A DNA stretch of 64,000 nucleotides from Sporosarcina aquimarina. Lineage in GTDB: Bacteria; Bacillota; Bacilli; Bacillales_A; Planococcaceae. Below, piece by piece: positions 9,880 to 18,916 of this stretch. Below the pieces are notes generated by a model. That model was given only the letters and a program-made list of their open reading frames with translations, was not told where the DNA came from and searched no databases. The stretch spans positions 992,001 through 1,056,000 of the forward strand of contig NZ_JAMBOM010000001.1 of assembly GCF_023715615.1 (NCBI RefSeq). The letters run 5' to 3'. The first letter of the stretch is position 1, and each line of letters starts with the position of its first letter. The position numbers were made by a program, and so were the translations under genes.

Positions 9880-10473
9880 ATGCTTGAAAACAAACGTATT
9901 GGATTGGGGATTACAGCGTCCCATTGTACGTACGAAGAATTGATACCAATGATTACTAAACTTCAAGACGCTGGTGCAACGGTTGTGCCTATCATTACTC
10001 ATTCTGTCCTTACAGCAGCTACACGGTTCGGAACTGGTGATGAATGGATTGAAAAGATTGAGCGGGCAACCGGCGAAAAAGTGATTTCATCAATTGCAGG
10101 CGCTGAACCTTTTGGACCGTCCACTCCGGTTGATTGCATGATTATCGCTCCACTTACAGGAAATTCGATGAGCCGCTTTGCGAACGCCTCCACCGATTCT
10201 CCTGTTCTCATGGCTGCTAAAGCGACGTTACGTAATTATTCACCAGTCCTACTCGGGATTTCAACTAATGACGCTTTGGGATTGAATGCAGCGAATCTAG
10301 TCAAATTATTAAACATGAAAAATGTGTTCTTCATCCCATTCGGTCAAGACGATCCCTATAAAAAACCAAACTCCCTCATTAGCGACTTTTCATTAATTGT
10401 TGAAGCAGCAGCAGCAGCCATTGAAAAAGAACAGCTCCAACCTCTTTTAATACTTCATTCTTCTAAAAAATAA
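9880..10473 (+). CDS. dpaB: Dipicolinate synthase subunit B
   Basis: Flavoprotein-fold subunit (197 residues) of dipicolinate synthase. The N-terminus LGITASHCTYEELIPMI and the segment APLTGNSMSRFANASTDSPV match SpoVFB and related flavoproteins. It follows dpaA by 4 bases with an AAAGGAG site. In B. subtilis the operon is read by sigma-K in the mother cell; no clear sigma-K promoter was resolved here. Confidence 0.95.
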   Translation: MLENKRIGLGITASHCTYEELIPMITKLQDAGATVVPIITHSVLTAATRFGTGDEWIEKIERATGEKVISSIAGAEPFGPSTPVDCMIIAPLTGNSMSRFANASTDSPVLMAAKATLRNYSPVLLGISTNDALGLNAANLVKLLNMKNVFFIPFGQDDPYKKPNSLISDFSLIVEAAAAAIEKEQLQPLLILHSSKK

Positions 10474-10494
10474 TCCGCCGATTATTCAATGTTA

Positions 10495-10503
10495 TGGTAT
10501 AAT
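10495..10503 (+). promoter_or_regulatory. Extended -10 promoter upstream of asd
   Basis: TGGTATAAT (TG-N-TATAAT) lies 67 bases before the asd ATG, without a good -35 hexamer. This would allow asd-dapA expression in vegetative cells independently of the sporulation genes upstream. Confidence 0.5.
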
Positions 10504-10569
10504 TCCTGCAATACGAATTATCGATGTTCTCATTTTTGTGGGTCATCGTGTTAGCGAAGGAGAATCATT

Positions 10570-11616
10570 ATGCAGACTTATACAGTTGCGATTGTTGGTG
10601 CAACAGGTGCAGTAGGCGCTAAAATACTTGATAAACTTATTGAGCGGGCTTTCCCGTTCCGTTCTGTGAAGTTGTTGGCTTCATCCCGTTCAGCGGGTAC
10701 AGTTATTCAAGCGGGTGGAAGATTATTCACTATTGAGGAAGCGAAACCAGAGTCATTCAATGGCGTCGATTTTGCTTTTTTCAGTGCGGGAGGGGCTATT
10801 TCAGAAGAACTTGCGAATGAAGCTACTCGTCGAGGAACGATTGTGATTGATAATACAAGTGCGTTCAGAATGGATGCAGAGGTTCCACTCGTTGTCCCTG
10901 AAGTAAATCCAAAAGCACTGAATACTCATAACGGGTTGATCGCAAATCCAAACTGTTCAACGATTCAGATGGTCGTTGCACTTAATCCTATAAAAGAAGC
11001 GTTTGGCATAAAAAAAATACTAGTATCTACCTATCAAGCGGTTTCTGGAGCAGGAGCAGATGCGATCCTGGAACTGAAATCACAGAGTGGCCAATTTGAC
11101 AGCAGAGCGGAAAATTCAGCGTCACAGCTGCCTAGTGCAGGTGCCGAACGACATTACCCGATAGCATTTAATGCGATTCCTCAAATCGATTCTTTCGACG
11201 ACATGGGGTATACAAAAGAAGAATGGAAAATGATCAATGAGACGAAAAAAATCTTCAATGATCCTTCCATCGCAGTTTCTGCAACATGCGTAAGGTTGCC
11301 AGTCGTCACAGGACATTCAGAATCGGTATATGTGGAGATAGATAAAGAAGGCATTACAGCGGAGGAATTCAGTAGGGCGATTGCAAAAGCGCCAGGTGTA
11401 GTCGTTCAAGATAATCCTTCAACGCAAACGTATCCAATGCCGCTTTTTGCGGAAAATAAGGACGATGTCTACGTAGGACGCATCAGAAAAGATCCAGATC
11501 ATCCAAGAGGCTTTCACTTGTGGATTGTCGCTGATAACTTGTTGAAGGGCGCAGCGTTAAACTCTGTGCAAATTGCAGAACAGCTCCTTAAAAATCGCGA
11601 CGCACAAAACAACTAG
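10570..11616 (+). CDS. asd: Aspartate-semialdehyde dehydrogenase
   Basis: NADPH-dependent conversion of aspartyl phosphate to aspartate semialdehyde, shared by lysine, diaminopimelate, threonine and methionine synthesis. The 348-residue protein has the N-terminal GATGAVGAKIL nucleotide motif and the catalytic cysteine in NPNCST (Cys129). ATG at 10570 follows AAGGAG. dapA follows after 23 bases; the aspartokinase gene dapG that separates them in B. subtilis is absent. Confidence 0.97.
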   Translation: MQTYTVAIVGATGAVGAKILDKLIERAFPFRSVKLLASSRSAGTVIQAGGRLFTIEEAKPESFNGVDFAFFSAGGAISEELANEATRRGTIVIDNTSAFRMDAEVPLVVPEVNPKALNTHNGLIANPNCSTIQMVVALNPIKEAFGIKKILVSTYQAVSGAGADAILELKSQSGQFDSRAENSASQLPSAGAERHYPIAFNAIPQIDSFDDMGYTKEEWKMINETKKIFNDPSIAVSATCVRLPVVTGHSESVYVEIDKEGITAEEFSRAIAKAPGVVVQDNPSTQTYPMPLFAENKDDVYVGRIRKDPDHPRGFHLWIVADNLLKGAALNSVQIAEQLLKNRDAQNN

Positions 11617-11639
11617 ATAACTGAAAAGGAAGGGTGCGA

Positions 11640-12533
11640 ATGAAGTTAGGTTCGATTGGTACAGCGATGGTCACACCGTTTAATGAAGAAGGTGAGATTG
11701 ACTATGAAGTGACACGACTTCTTATTAATCACTTAATCGAAAACGGAACAAATTCGCTCATTGTCAATGGAACAACTGGGGAATCACCTACTTTGTCAGA
11801 AGAAGAAAAAGAGCAGTTGCTCGCTCATGCAATTTCGGTTGTGGATAAACGAATCCCTGTCATTGCTGGTACGGGGAGTAATGATACACGCGGTTCAATA
11901 CGAGCGACGAAACGTGCCGAGCAGCTTGGTGCAGATGGGGTTATGCTTGTAGTGCCCTATTACAACAAACCTGATCAAAACGGTATGTACGTACATTTTA
12001 AATCCATTGCAGAAAGCACTTCATTACCGGTATTGCTCTATAACATTCCCGGAAGATCCGGTGTGAATTTATCTGCAGAAACAGTAATTCGATTATCGAA
12101 AATATCGAACATTTTAGCAGTGAAAGAAGCAAGCGGAGACTTGGCACAAATGGCTGCTATCCTTGAAGGAACAGACGATACATTCAGTGTTTACAGTGGT
12201 GATGATGCGTTAACGTTACCGCTGTTGGCAATTGGTGGATCTGGAGTTATTTCCGTATCTTCGCATATCGTCGGGCTTGAGATGCAACGAATGATCCAGG
12301 ATTTTCATAGCGGAAAAATTGCCAATGCTGCTGCGCTCCATCAATCTCTCCTGCCATTATTTCAATCGGTATTTTCAAAACCTAATCCAGTGCCGATTAA
12401 GTATTTTTTGAAAAAGGCTGGGCTTCCAGTGGGGGATGTACGTCTACCCCTAATCGGAATTTCAGAAGTGGATTCTTATTTGGACCTTACTCTACAAACG
12501 TTTCAACAACAATTTGATACAAAAAGGGAATAG
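11640..12533 (+). CDS. dapA: 4-hydroxy-tetrahydrodipicolinate synthase
   Basis: Condenses pyruvate with aspartate semialdehyde, the first committed step to diaminopimelate, lysine and dipicolinate. The Schiff-base lysine is Lys162 in AVKEASGDL, the catalytic tyrosine Tyr134 in LLYNIPG, and TTGESPTL is the pyruvate-binding loop. The ATG at 11640 is chosen over GTG 11634 because of its spacing from AAGGAAGG. Adjacent to dpaAB it feeds spore dipicolinate synthesis. Confidence 0.97.
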   Translation: MKLGSIGTAMVTPFNEEGEIDYEVTRLLINHLIENGTNSLIVNGTTGESPTLSEEEKEQLLAHAISVVDKRIPVIAGTGSNDTRGSIRATKRAEQLGADGVMLVVPYYNKPDQNGMYVHFKSIAESTSLPVLLYNIPGRSGVNLSAETVIRLSKISNILAVKEASGDLAQMAAILEGTDDTFSVYSGDDALTLPLLAIGGSGVISVSSHIVGLEMQRMIQDFHSGKIANAAALHQSLLPLFQSVFSKPNPVPIKYFLKKAGLPVGDVRLPLIGISEVDSYLDLTLQTFQQQFDTKRE

Positions 12534-12558
12534 CCGGCGAGACTGCCGGCTTTTTTTG
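12532..12558 (+). terminator. Terminator after dapA
   Basis: AGCCGGC (12532-12538) and GCCGGCT (12545-12551) pair, followed by seven T residues. Confidence 0.9.
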
Positions 12559-12559
12559 T

Positions 12560-12588
12560 TTGTGCAGAAGTGCTATGTCAAGTATAAT
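12560..12588 (+). promoter_or_regulatory. Promoter for the RNase J2 gene
   Basis: TTGTGC (12560-12565) and TATAAT (12583-12588) with a 17-base spacer, immediately after the dapA terminator. Confidence 0.65.
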
Positions 12589-12634
12589 GAGAACTAGTCG
12601 TTTAGAGCGGGAATTTTATATAGGAGGAAACAAT

Positions 12635-14302
12635 GTGACTAAAGTCAAAAATGAAGTAATAAAAGTCATTCCGCTTGGCGGGGTGGGAGAGTTAGGGAAA
12701 TCGATGTATGTGGTAGAAATCGATGATGAATTATTTGTTGTCGATGCGGGCCTGATGTTCCCAGAGGAAGAAATGCTGGGAATCGATTTCGTTATTCCAG
12801 ATATGACATACCTTGAAGAAAATAAAGATCGGGTTAAAGGGATCTTCTTAACGCATGGTCATGAGGATGCAATTGGGGCAATTGCTTATTTACTACAAAA
12901 AGTACAAGCACCAGTTTATGGTTCAAAACTAACACTTGCTTTAGCTAAAGAGCATTTGAAAGTGATGCCTGCTCCTTCTAGTGTGAAATTCTTTGAAGTG
13001 TCTACGAAGAGCCGCATGAATTTCAAGCGTACATACGTGACGTTTTTCAATACGACTCATAGTATTCCGGATGCACTTGGCATTGTATTCCATACGAGTG
13101 AAGGAGCAATTGTTCACACAGGAGAGTTTAAATTTGACCAGGCAGCTAAAGGTCCTTATAAGCCTGACCTTGGGAAAATGGCAGCTCTTGGTGAAGAGGG
13201 CGTATTTATATTAATGTCTGATTCAACTGAAGCAGAGCGACCTGGTTATACAACATCTGAAACTGTAGTCGAAACTCAATTGTCAAAAACTTTTTATGGT
13301 GCAGAGGGAAGAATTCTAGTTGCAGTCTATGCTTCGAATTTTCTTCGAATCCAGCAAGTTTTGGACAAAGCGGCTGAGGCAGGCAAGAAAGTTGCTGTCG
13401 TCGGAAAAAGCTTGGAAAGCTACTTTGAAGTCGGCGTAAAACTTGGCTATTTAAATGTAGGCGAAGATATTGTCATTTCTGTTAAAGATATCGGGAACTA
13501 CAATGATAGCGAAGTGGTCATTATTTTGACTGGTAACCAAGGGGAACCACTCGAAGCTCTTGAAAAAATCGTCCGCAAACATCATCGCGATATTCGTATT
13601 AAAGATACAGATACGGTGTTGATCACTGTTACACCGTCTCCAGGATCTGAGGTCTCCGTATATTCAATGATGAACGAACTTGCAAAAGCAGGAGCAACTG
13701 TTCTGACGTCTGCGCGTAATGTTCATGTTTCAGGGCATGGTAGTCAAGAAGATTTAAAGATGATGCTGAATCTTATGCAACCTAAAAACTTCATTCCGGT
13801 AACGGGTGAATACAGAATGCTCATTGCTCACTCAAAGCTTGCACAAGAGACTGGTATGCGTAAAAATCAAATCTTCATTGCAGATAAAGGCGATATTGTT
13901 GAATACAAGAGTGGTAAGATTAGAATGAGTGGTCGCGTACCAGCGGGAAATATTTTGATAGATGGAATTGGCGTAGGGGACGTTGGTAATATTGTCTTGC
14001 GCGATCGTAAACTACTTTCACAAGATGGGATTTTTACAATTGTCATTACATTAAGCCGGAAGCAAAAGAAAATTGCAGCAGGTCCTGAAATTGTCTCCCG
14101 TGGTTTTGTCTACGTTCGTGAATCGGAAGAGTTGTTAGAAGAAGCATCCAATCTGATTCGTAAAATTGTAGAAAAATATGTGAATAAAGAAACGTTTGAA
14201 TGGACAAACATTAAACAAGAGATCCGAGACACGCTCAGCTCTTATTTGTATCAGCAAACGAAGAGACGACCAATGATTATTCCTATTATTATGGAGTATT
14301 GA
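12635..14302 (+). CDS. rnjB: Ribonuclease J2
   Basis: Metallo-beta-lactamase/beta-CASP ribonuclease, partner of RNase J1. The GTG at 12635 is chosen because AGGAGG lies 7 bases upstream; it gives 555 residues, the length of B. subtilis RnjB. Motif II reads HGHEDA (residues 74-79), with Ala79 where active RNase J1 has His; B. subtilis RnjB is also degenerate here (HGHDEN), so this marks the J2 type with low own activity. The beta-CASP and C-terminal domains end in KRRPMIIPIIMEY. tepA, which follows in B. subtilis, is missing. Confidence 0.93.
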   Translation: MTKVKNEVIKVIPLGGVGELGKSMYVVEIDDELFVVDAGLMFPEEEMLGIDFVIPDMTYLEENKDRVKGIFLTHGHEDAIGAIAYLLQKVQAPVYGSKLTLALAKEHLKVMPAPSSVKFFEVSTKSRMNFKRTYVTFFNTTHSIPDALGIVFHTSEGAIVHTGEFKFDQAAKGPYKPDLGKMAALGEEGVFILMSDSTEAERPGYTTSETVVETQLSKTFYGAEGRILVAVYASNFLRIQQVLDKAAEAGKKVAVVGKSLESYFEVGVKLGYLNVGEDIVISVKDIGNYNDSEVVIILTGNQGEPLEALEKIVRKHHRDIRIKDTDTVLITVTPSPGSEVSVYSMMNELAKAGATVLTSARNVHVSGHGSQEDLKMMLNLMQPKNFIPVTGEYRMLIAHSKLAQETGMRKNQIFIADKGDIVEYKSGKIRMSGRVPAGNILIDGIGVGDVGNIVLRDRKLLSQDGIFTIVITLSRKQKKIAAGPEIVSRGFVYVRESEELLEEASNLIRKIVEKYVNKETFEWTNIKQEIRDTLSSYLYQQTKRRPMIIPIIMEY

Positions 14303-14318
14303 TCGAAAGATTCTTCTT

Positions 14319-14356
14319 AAGGATTTCCTTGCCGTCAGGCAGGAAATCCTTTTTTC
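14319..14356 (+). terminator. Terminator after rnjB
   Basis: AAGGATTTCC and GGAAATCCTTTTTT form the outer stem with a second GCC/GGC inner pairing. Confidence 0.88.
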
Positions 14357-14374
14357 GCAAAAAGGAGGTACAGC

Positions 14375-16738
14375 ATGTCTAAGAAAGTTTCAAAAAAGAA
14401 AAAGAAAAGAGCAGCTAGTAAGAAAAAAGGGAAATCAACCTTAAATCCGCTTTTGTTTGAAGTAATCGGATTAACAATGCTCGCACTTGCCGTTATTATG
14501 ATATTTGAATTTGGTATTGTTGGAAGAGGTTTGGGTTCATTTGGAAGATTCTTATTCGGTAATTGGCATGTAGCTTTACCGTTTATCCTAATAGTTCAAG
14601 CACTATTATTTATGATAAAACGTGGAGAGCTTGGATGGAAAAATCGAATTGTCGGTGGAAGTCTTTGCATACTAGCAAGCCTGCTCCTATTCAGCCACAT
14701 CCTTTTGTTCAAGGAACTGTCCGCTAGTCGTGTTCTTATGTCGGATTCTGCTTTAAAGGAAACGTGGAAAGTACTTATCTCAAACGGAGGGATTAGTACT
14801 AGAAGTGGAACACTTGGCGGCGGCATGATCGGGGCCGTCCTTTTTGCGATGTTCTATTCACTCTTCGATGCTGCAGGTGCAGCTGTCGCTGGAATATTGC
14901 TTTTATTGACAGGACTGATTCTCGTATCTGGTAAAGCACTCGCACCATATCTTGCTGAGTGGTTTCCTGCTGCATTTTCAACTGTCAAAAATAAGCTTAA
15001 AGAGATTAGTTTCCGTCCTGCACCTAAAGTTGCCCCAGAAAAAAAGTCAAAACCAATACGGACAACACGTTCGAGCAAGCATCAGAAGGAGCCTGCTCAA
15101 GTAAAGGAAACTACAGTCGATGCAATAGCGAAGCCTGAGGAAGAAGAACCCTATGTACAGCCGATCATATCAGCATTTAATGAACGCAATGATGAAGCAG
15201 CCGTACCGACTCAAAAAGAGACGGAACCTGCAAGTCCAATATATGAAAAAGAACTCGATGTAACTGAAGCATCCAGAGATCCTTATCAAGGTGTCTCAGG
15301 AGAAAAAGAGAACGAATCGTATCAGTTGCCATCGTTTAATCTATTAAAACAACCCCCTGAAAATGACCAGTCAGGGGAATACAACGCAATTCAAGCAAAC
15401 GCACAAAAACTGGAACGGACATTTCACAGTTTCGGCGTGAAAGCTCGTGTAACTCAAGTCCATCTAGGTCCTGCAGTAACCAAGTATGAAGTGCTGCCCG
15501 ATACCGGTGTGAAAGTAAGCCGAATTGTCAGTTTGGCAGATGACATCGCACTTGCACTTGCAGCGAGTGGAATTCGGATTGAAGCGCCAATTCCAGGGAA
15601 ATCCGCTGTAGGAATTGAAGTCCCTAATACCGCGGTTGCGGTAGTGAGTTTGCGTGAAGTGCTAGAAGCGAAACAGAATAACCGCCCTGATTCGAAGCTT
15701 CTTATTGCATTAGGTCGAGATGTGACAGGAGAAGCAATGCTCTCGGAGTTAAACAAAATGCCTCATGTGCTGATTGCTGGAGCCACGGGTAGTGGTAAGA
15801 GTGTCTGTGTAAATGGAATCATAATAAGCATTATTATGAGAGCTAAGCCACATGAAGTGAAGATGATGATGATTGACCCTAAGATGGTCGAATTGAATGT
15901 CTACAATGGAATTCCTCATTTATTGGCGCCAGTCGTTACAGATCCAAGGAAAGCGGCACAAGCATTGAAGAAAGTCGTATCTGAAATGGAAAGACGTTAT
16001 GAGCTGTTTTCCCATACAGGCACGCGTAATATCGAGGGATATAATACACACATAGACACTTGGAATGAAGAAAATGATGAAAAACACCCGAAAATGCCTT
16101 ATATCGTAGTCATCGTGGACGAGCTAGCGGATTTGATGATGGTCGCATCCAACGAAGTGGAAGATGCAATTACACGACTTGCTCAAATGGCCAGAGCTGC
16201 AGGAATCCATTTGATTATCGCAACACAGCGACCAAGTGTAGATGTCATCACCGGAATTATTAAGGCGAATATTCCTTCCAGAATTGCATTTGCTGTCTCT
16301 TCAGCAGTCGATTCCCGAACGATTCTGGATAGTGGCGGCGCAGAAAAGCTACTTGGAAGAGGAGATATGCTCTTCTTACCAGCAGGTGCTTCCAAGCCAA
16401 CACGGGTGCAAGGTGCGTTTGTTTCAGATCGTGAAGTAGAATCAGTTGTAGACTTTGTCATACAACAACAAAAAGCACAATACCAGGAAGAAATGATACC
16501 GACAGAAATAGAAGAAGTCCACCAGTATGACGAGACGGATGAGCTTTATGAAGAGGCGGTCCAATTGGTCGTAGAGATGCAAACTGCCTCAGTCTCCCTA
16601 TTGCAAAGACGTTTTCGTGTAGGGTATTCAAGAGCAGCACGAATTGTCGATCAAATGGAAATGCGTGGAGTCGTAGGACCTCCAGAAGGAAGTAAACCGA
16701 GACAAGTATTGGTAGGGAAAGATTCAACAGACATGTAA
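14375..16738 (+). CDS. spoIIIE: DNA translocase SpoIIIE (FtsK family)
   Basis: Septal DNA pump that moves the chromosome into the forespore. The protein is 787 residues, the same as B. subtilis SpoIIIE. Order: Lys-rich N-terminus, four membrane segments (about residues 25-190), a charged Pro/Glu linker, then the motor with Walker A GATGSGKS (about 469-476) and Walker [13 protein letters not shown] (about 578), and the gamma winged-helix domain that reads SRS sequences at the C-terminus. The ATG at 14375 follows AAAGGAGG. Confidence 0.97.
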   Translation: MSKKVSKKKKKRAASKKKGKSTLNPLLFEVIGLTMLALAVIMIFEFGIVGRGLGSFGRFLFGNWHVALPFILIVQALLFMIKRGELGWKNRIVGGSLCILASLLLFSHILLFKELSASRVLMSDSALKETWKVLISNGGISTRSGTLGGGMIGAVLFAMFYSLFDAAGAAVAGILLLLTGLILVSGKALAPYLAEWFPAAFSTVKNKLKEISFRPAPKVAPEKKSKPIRTTRSSKHQKEPAQVKETTVDAIAKPEEEEPYVQPIISAFNERNDEAAVPTQKETEPASPIYEKELDVTEASRDPYQGVSGEKENESYQLPSFNLLKQPPENDQSGEYNAIQANAQKLERTFHSFGVKARVTQVHLGPAVTKYEVLPDTGVKVSRIVSLADDIALALAASGIRIEAPIPGKSAVGIEVPNTAVAVVSLREVLEAKQNNRPDSKLLIALGRDVTGEAMLSELNKMPHVLIAGATGSGKSVCVNGIIISIIMRAKPHEVKMMMIDPKMVELNVYNGIPHLLAPVVTDPRKAAQALKKVVSEMERRYELFSHTGTRNIEGYNTHIDTWNEENDEKHPKMPYIVVIVDELADLMMVASNEVEDAITRLAQMARAAGIHLIIATQRPSVDVITGIIKANIPSRIAFAVSSAVDSRTILDSGGAEKLLGRGDMLFLPAGASKPTRVQGAFVSDREVESVVDFVIQQQKAQYQEEMIPTEIEEVHQYDETDELYEEAVQLVVEMQTASVSLLQRRFRVGYSRAARIVDQMEMRGVVGPPEGSKPRQVLVGKDSTDM

Positions 16739-16797
16739 CACAGGAATTTGTCAGATTTAGAACAATAAGTAATTGAGGAAAATAATTTTTTTGAAAC

Positions 16798-16858
16798 GAT
16801 GTTTATTTTCTCGTCGTTAAATGTTATAGTATGGGTGAATAGAACGACGTTAAACATC
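16798..16858 (+). promoter_or_regulatory. Promoter with two nested inverted repeats upstream of the GntR gene
   Basis: A TATAGT -10 (16825-16830) is flanked by CGTCGTT (16812-16818) and AACGACG (16843-16849), and outside these by GATGTTTA (16798-16805) and TAAACATC (16851-16858). Such symmetric pairs around a -10 suit an operator or loop-forming repressor site, possibly for the GntR protein itself. Confidence 0.45.
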
Positions 16859-16892
16859 AGAGGTCTGACCTCGGCCGGAGGGAGATGGGTTG

Positions 16893-17618
16893 ATGATTAA
16901 GGCAGATCAAAGACATTTATATGTCCAAGTCATCGAGCATATTAAGCAGGACATTGAAGCCGGCGTGTTTAAAGAAAATGAAAAATTCCCTTCGGAGTTT
17001 GAACTGGCTAGGACGTTAGGCGTAAGTCGGGCGACATTGCGGGAAGCACTTCGTGTATTAGAAGAAGAGAAAATAATCGTTCGAAAACACGGAGTGGGGA
17101 CATTTTTGAAAGCGCGTCCATTGTTCTCTTCAGGAATCGAAGAACTATCAAGTGTTTCTTCAATGATTCGGGATGCAGGTATGGAGCCGGGAACGATATT
17201 TCTTGAAGTTTCAGAAGCGCTTGCAACGGAAGAGAATATTGAAAAGTTCAGTTGCAACCACAAGGAGTCCATTGTTACTATTAAGAGAGTTCGAACGGCA
17301 GACGGTGAACCCGTTGTTTACTGTGTAGACCAAGTAAACGCAAAGAATCTTCAGACGGAAGCAACTGCTCTTATGAAGAATTCAATTTTTGATGCGCTGG
17401 AAAAAGATGGGAAAATTCATATTACCCAAGCGATTGCGCATATTGAACCTGTAGGATACGATCATGAAGCATCATCCATACTGAGGTGTGGTGTCGATGT
17501 TCCATTGCTTGTATTGCTACAAAAACACTACACGGAAACTGGTGAAATGGTCCTGTTCTCTAAGAACTATTTTCGCGCGGACAAATTTAGCTTCCACGTA
17601 GTACGTAAACGGGTATAA
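16893..17618 (+). CDS. ymfC: GntR/HutC-type transcriptional regulator (YmfC-like)
   Basis: 241-residue regulator. The N-terminal winged helix has FPSEFELARTLGVSRATLREALRVLEEEKI, then a UTRA-type ligand domain. ATG 16893 is 8 bases after GGAGGGAG; the TTG at 16890 is less likely. It lies downstream of spoIIIE, as ymfC does in B. subtilis, and just upstream of the nucleoside importer operon, so it could control the importer. Ligand unknown. Confidence 0.85.
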   Translation: MIKADQRHLYVQVIEHIKQDIEAGVFKENEKFPSEFELARTLGVSRATLREALRVLEEEKIIVRKHGVGTFLKARPLFSSGIEELSSVSSMIRDAGMEPGTIFLEVSEALATEENIEKFSCNHKESIVTIKRVRTADGEPVVYCVDQVNAKNLQTEATALMKNSIFDALEKDGKIHITQAIAHIEPVGYDHEASSILRCGVDVPLLVLLQKHYTETGEMVLFSKNYFRADKFSFHVVRKRV

Positions 17619-17666
17619 GGCGAATTCGCCATAATCATACCAACATATAAATAGGGAGGTCACAAA

Positions 17667-18740
17667 ATGAGTAAACGCAGATTTGGTCTTGCACTGTCCC
17701 TTGTACTTGCTGCAGGTACGGTTTTGGGAGCTTGTGGTTCAGACAAAGAAGAAGGCAACGGAAGTGACAAAGGTTCATCTTCTGATGGAGGTAATACATC
17801 TGAATTTTCTCTAGGAATGGTAACGGATGTCGGCGGTATTGACGACAAATCGTTCAACCAATCCGCTTGGAAAGGTATTCAGGACTTTGGTTCAGAAAAC
17901 AGTTTGAAAAAAGGCGACGGAGGATTTGACTACTTGCAATCACAAAGTGATGCAGACTACACAACAAATCTTAATGCGCTCGCTCGACGTGATTTCAACT
18001 TGATCTTTGGTGTTGGATTCCTTATGGAAGATGCAATTGATACAATTGCTCAACAACAAAAAGATACTGAGTTTGCTATCATTGATGGCGTTGTTGAACA
18101 GCCAAACGTAGCAAGTGTGCTCTTTAAAGAACAAGAGGGAGCTTACCTTGCAGGTGTTGCTGCAGCTCTAATGACTAAATCCGATAAAATCGGTTTTGTT
18201 GGCGGTATGGAAATTCCAGTAATTGAACGTTTTGAAGTTGGTTTCCTTGCCGGTGTTAAAGCCGTTAAGCCAGATCTTAAAGTAGACGTTCAATACACAG
18301 GTGCATTTGATAAAGCAGAACTTGGTAAAGCAGCAGCTAACCGTATGTATTCATCAGGCGTAGATATTATCTTCCACGCAGCTGGTGGTAGTGGTAACGG
18401 TGTATTCAGTGAAGCTAAAGAACGTAAATCAGCAGACAAAGATGCATATGTATGGGTAATCGGAGTTGACTCTGACCAGTACGACGAAGGTCAAGTTGGA
18501 GACGATAACGTAACACTGACTTCAATGTTGAAGCGTGTTGACAACGCTGTAAACGATATCGCGAAGCTTTCTAAGGAAGGGAAATTCCCTGGCGGAGAAA
18601 CAAAAGTTTACGGTTTGCATGATGAGGGTGTAGCTCTTGCAGATTCACGCGGTGCGATTCCTGAAGATGTACTTGCTCAAATCGAAGAGTATGACAAAAA
18701 GATTTCCGAAGGTGAAATCGAAGTTCCAGGTGAAAAGTAA
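17667..18740 (+). CDS. nupN: BMP-family nucleoside-binding lipoprotein
   Basis: Solute-binding protein of a nucleoside ABC importer, 357 residues. A lipoprotein signal ends in LGAC, so Cys23 would be lipidated and anchored outside the membrane. The mature part has a Ser/Gly-rich linker and then the BMP fold ([17 protein letters not shown]). Downstream come the ATPase and two permeases, the order of B. subtilis nupNOPQ (guanosine uptake). The substrate class is inferred from the family. Confidence 0.88.
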   Translation: MSKRRFGLALSLVLAAGTVLGACGSDKEEGNGSDKGSSSDGGNTSEFSLGMVTDVGGIDDKSFNQSAWKGIQDFGSENSLKKGDGGFDYLQSQSDADYTTNLNALARRDFNLIFGVGFLMEDAIDTIAQQQKDTEFAIIDGVVEQPNVASVLFKEQEGAYLAGVAAALMTKSDKIGFVGGMEIPVIERFEVGFLAGVKAVKPDLKVDVQYTGAFDKAELGKAAANRMYSSGVDIIFHAAGGSGNGVFSEAKERKSADKDAYVWVIGVDSDQYDEGQVGDDNVTLTSMLKRVDNAVNDIAKLSKEGKFPGGETKVYGLHDEGVALADSRGAIPEDVLAQIEEYDKKISEGEIEVPGEK

Positions 18741-18764
18741 GAGGACTCTCAATGAGAGAATGGG

Positions 18765-18793
18765 GGCCGGTTCATACCGGCCTTCGTTGTTTT
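18765..18793 (+). terminator. Hairpin after the BMP lipoprotein gene
   Basis: GGCCGGT (18765-18771) pairs with ACCGGCC (18776-18782) around TCAT, followed by TTCGTTGTTTTT. It probably reduces readthrough so that the binding protein is made in excess over the transporter. Confidence 0.75.
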
Positions 18794-18916
18794 TGTATAC
18801 ATAGTCAAAATTAGAAATTCCTAAATTGCCAGACTAAAAGGTTCTATTTGGAATCTTTTATTGTGTTAATTTAACAAGTTAAACTAGTAGAAACTATAAG
18901 CAAGGAAGTGAGATCA

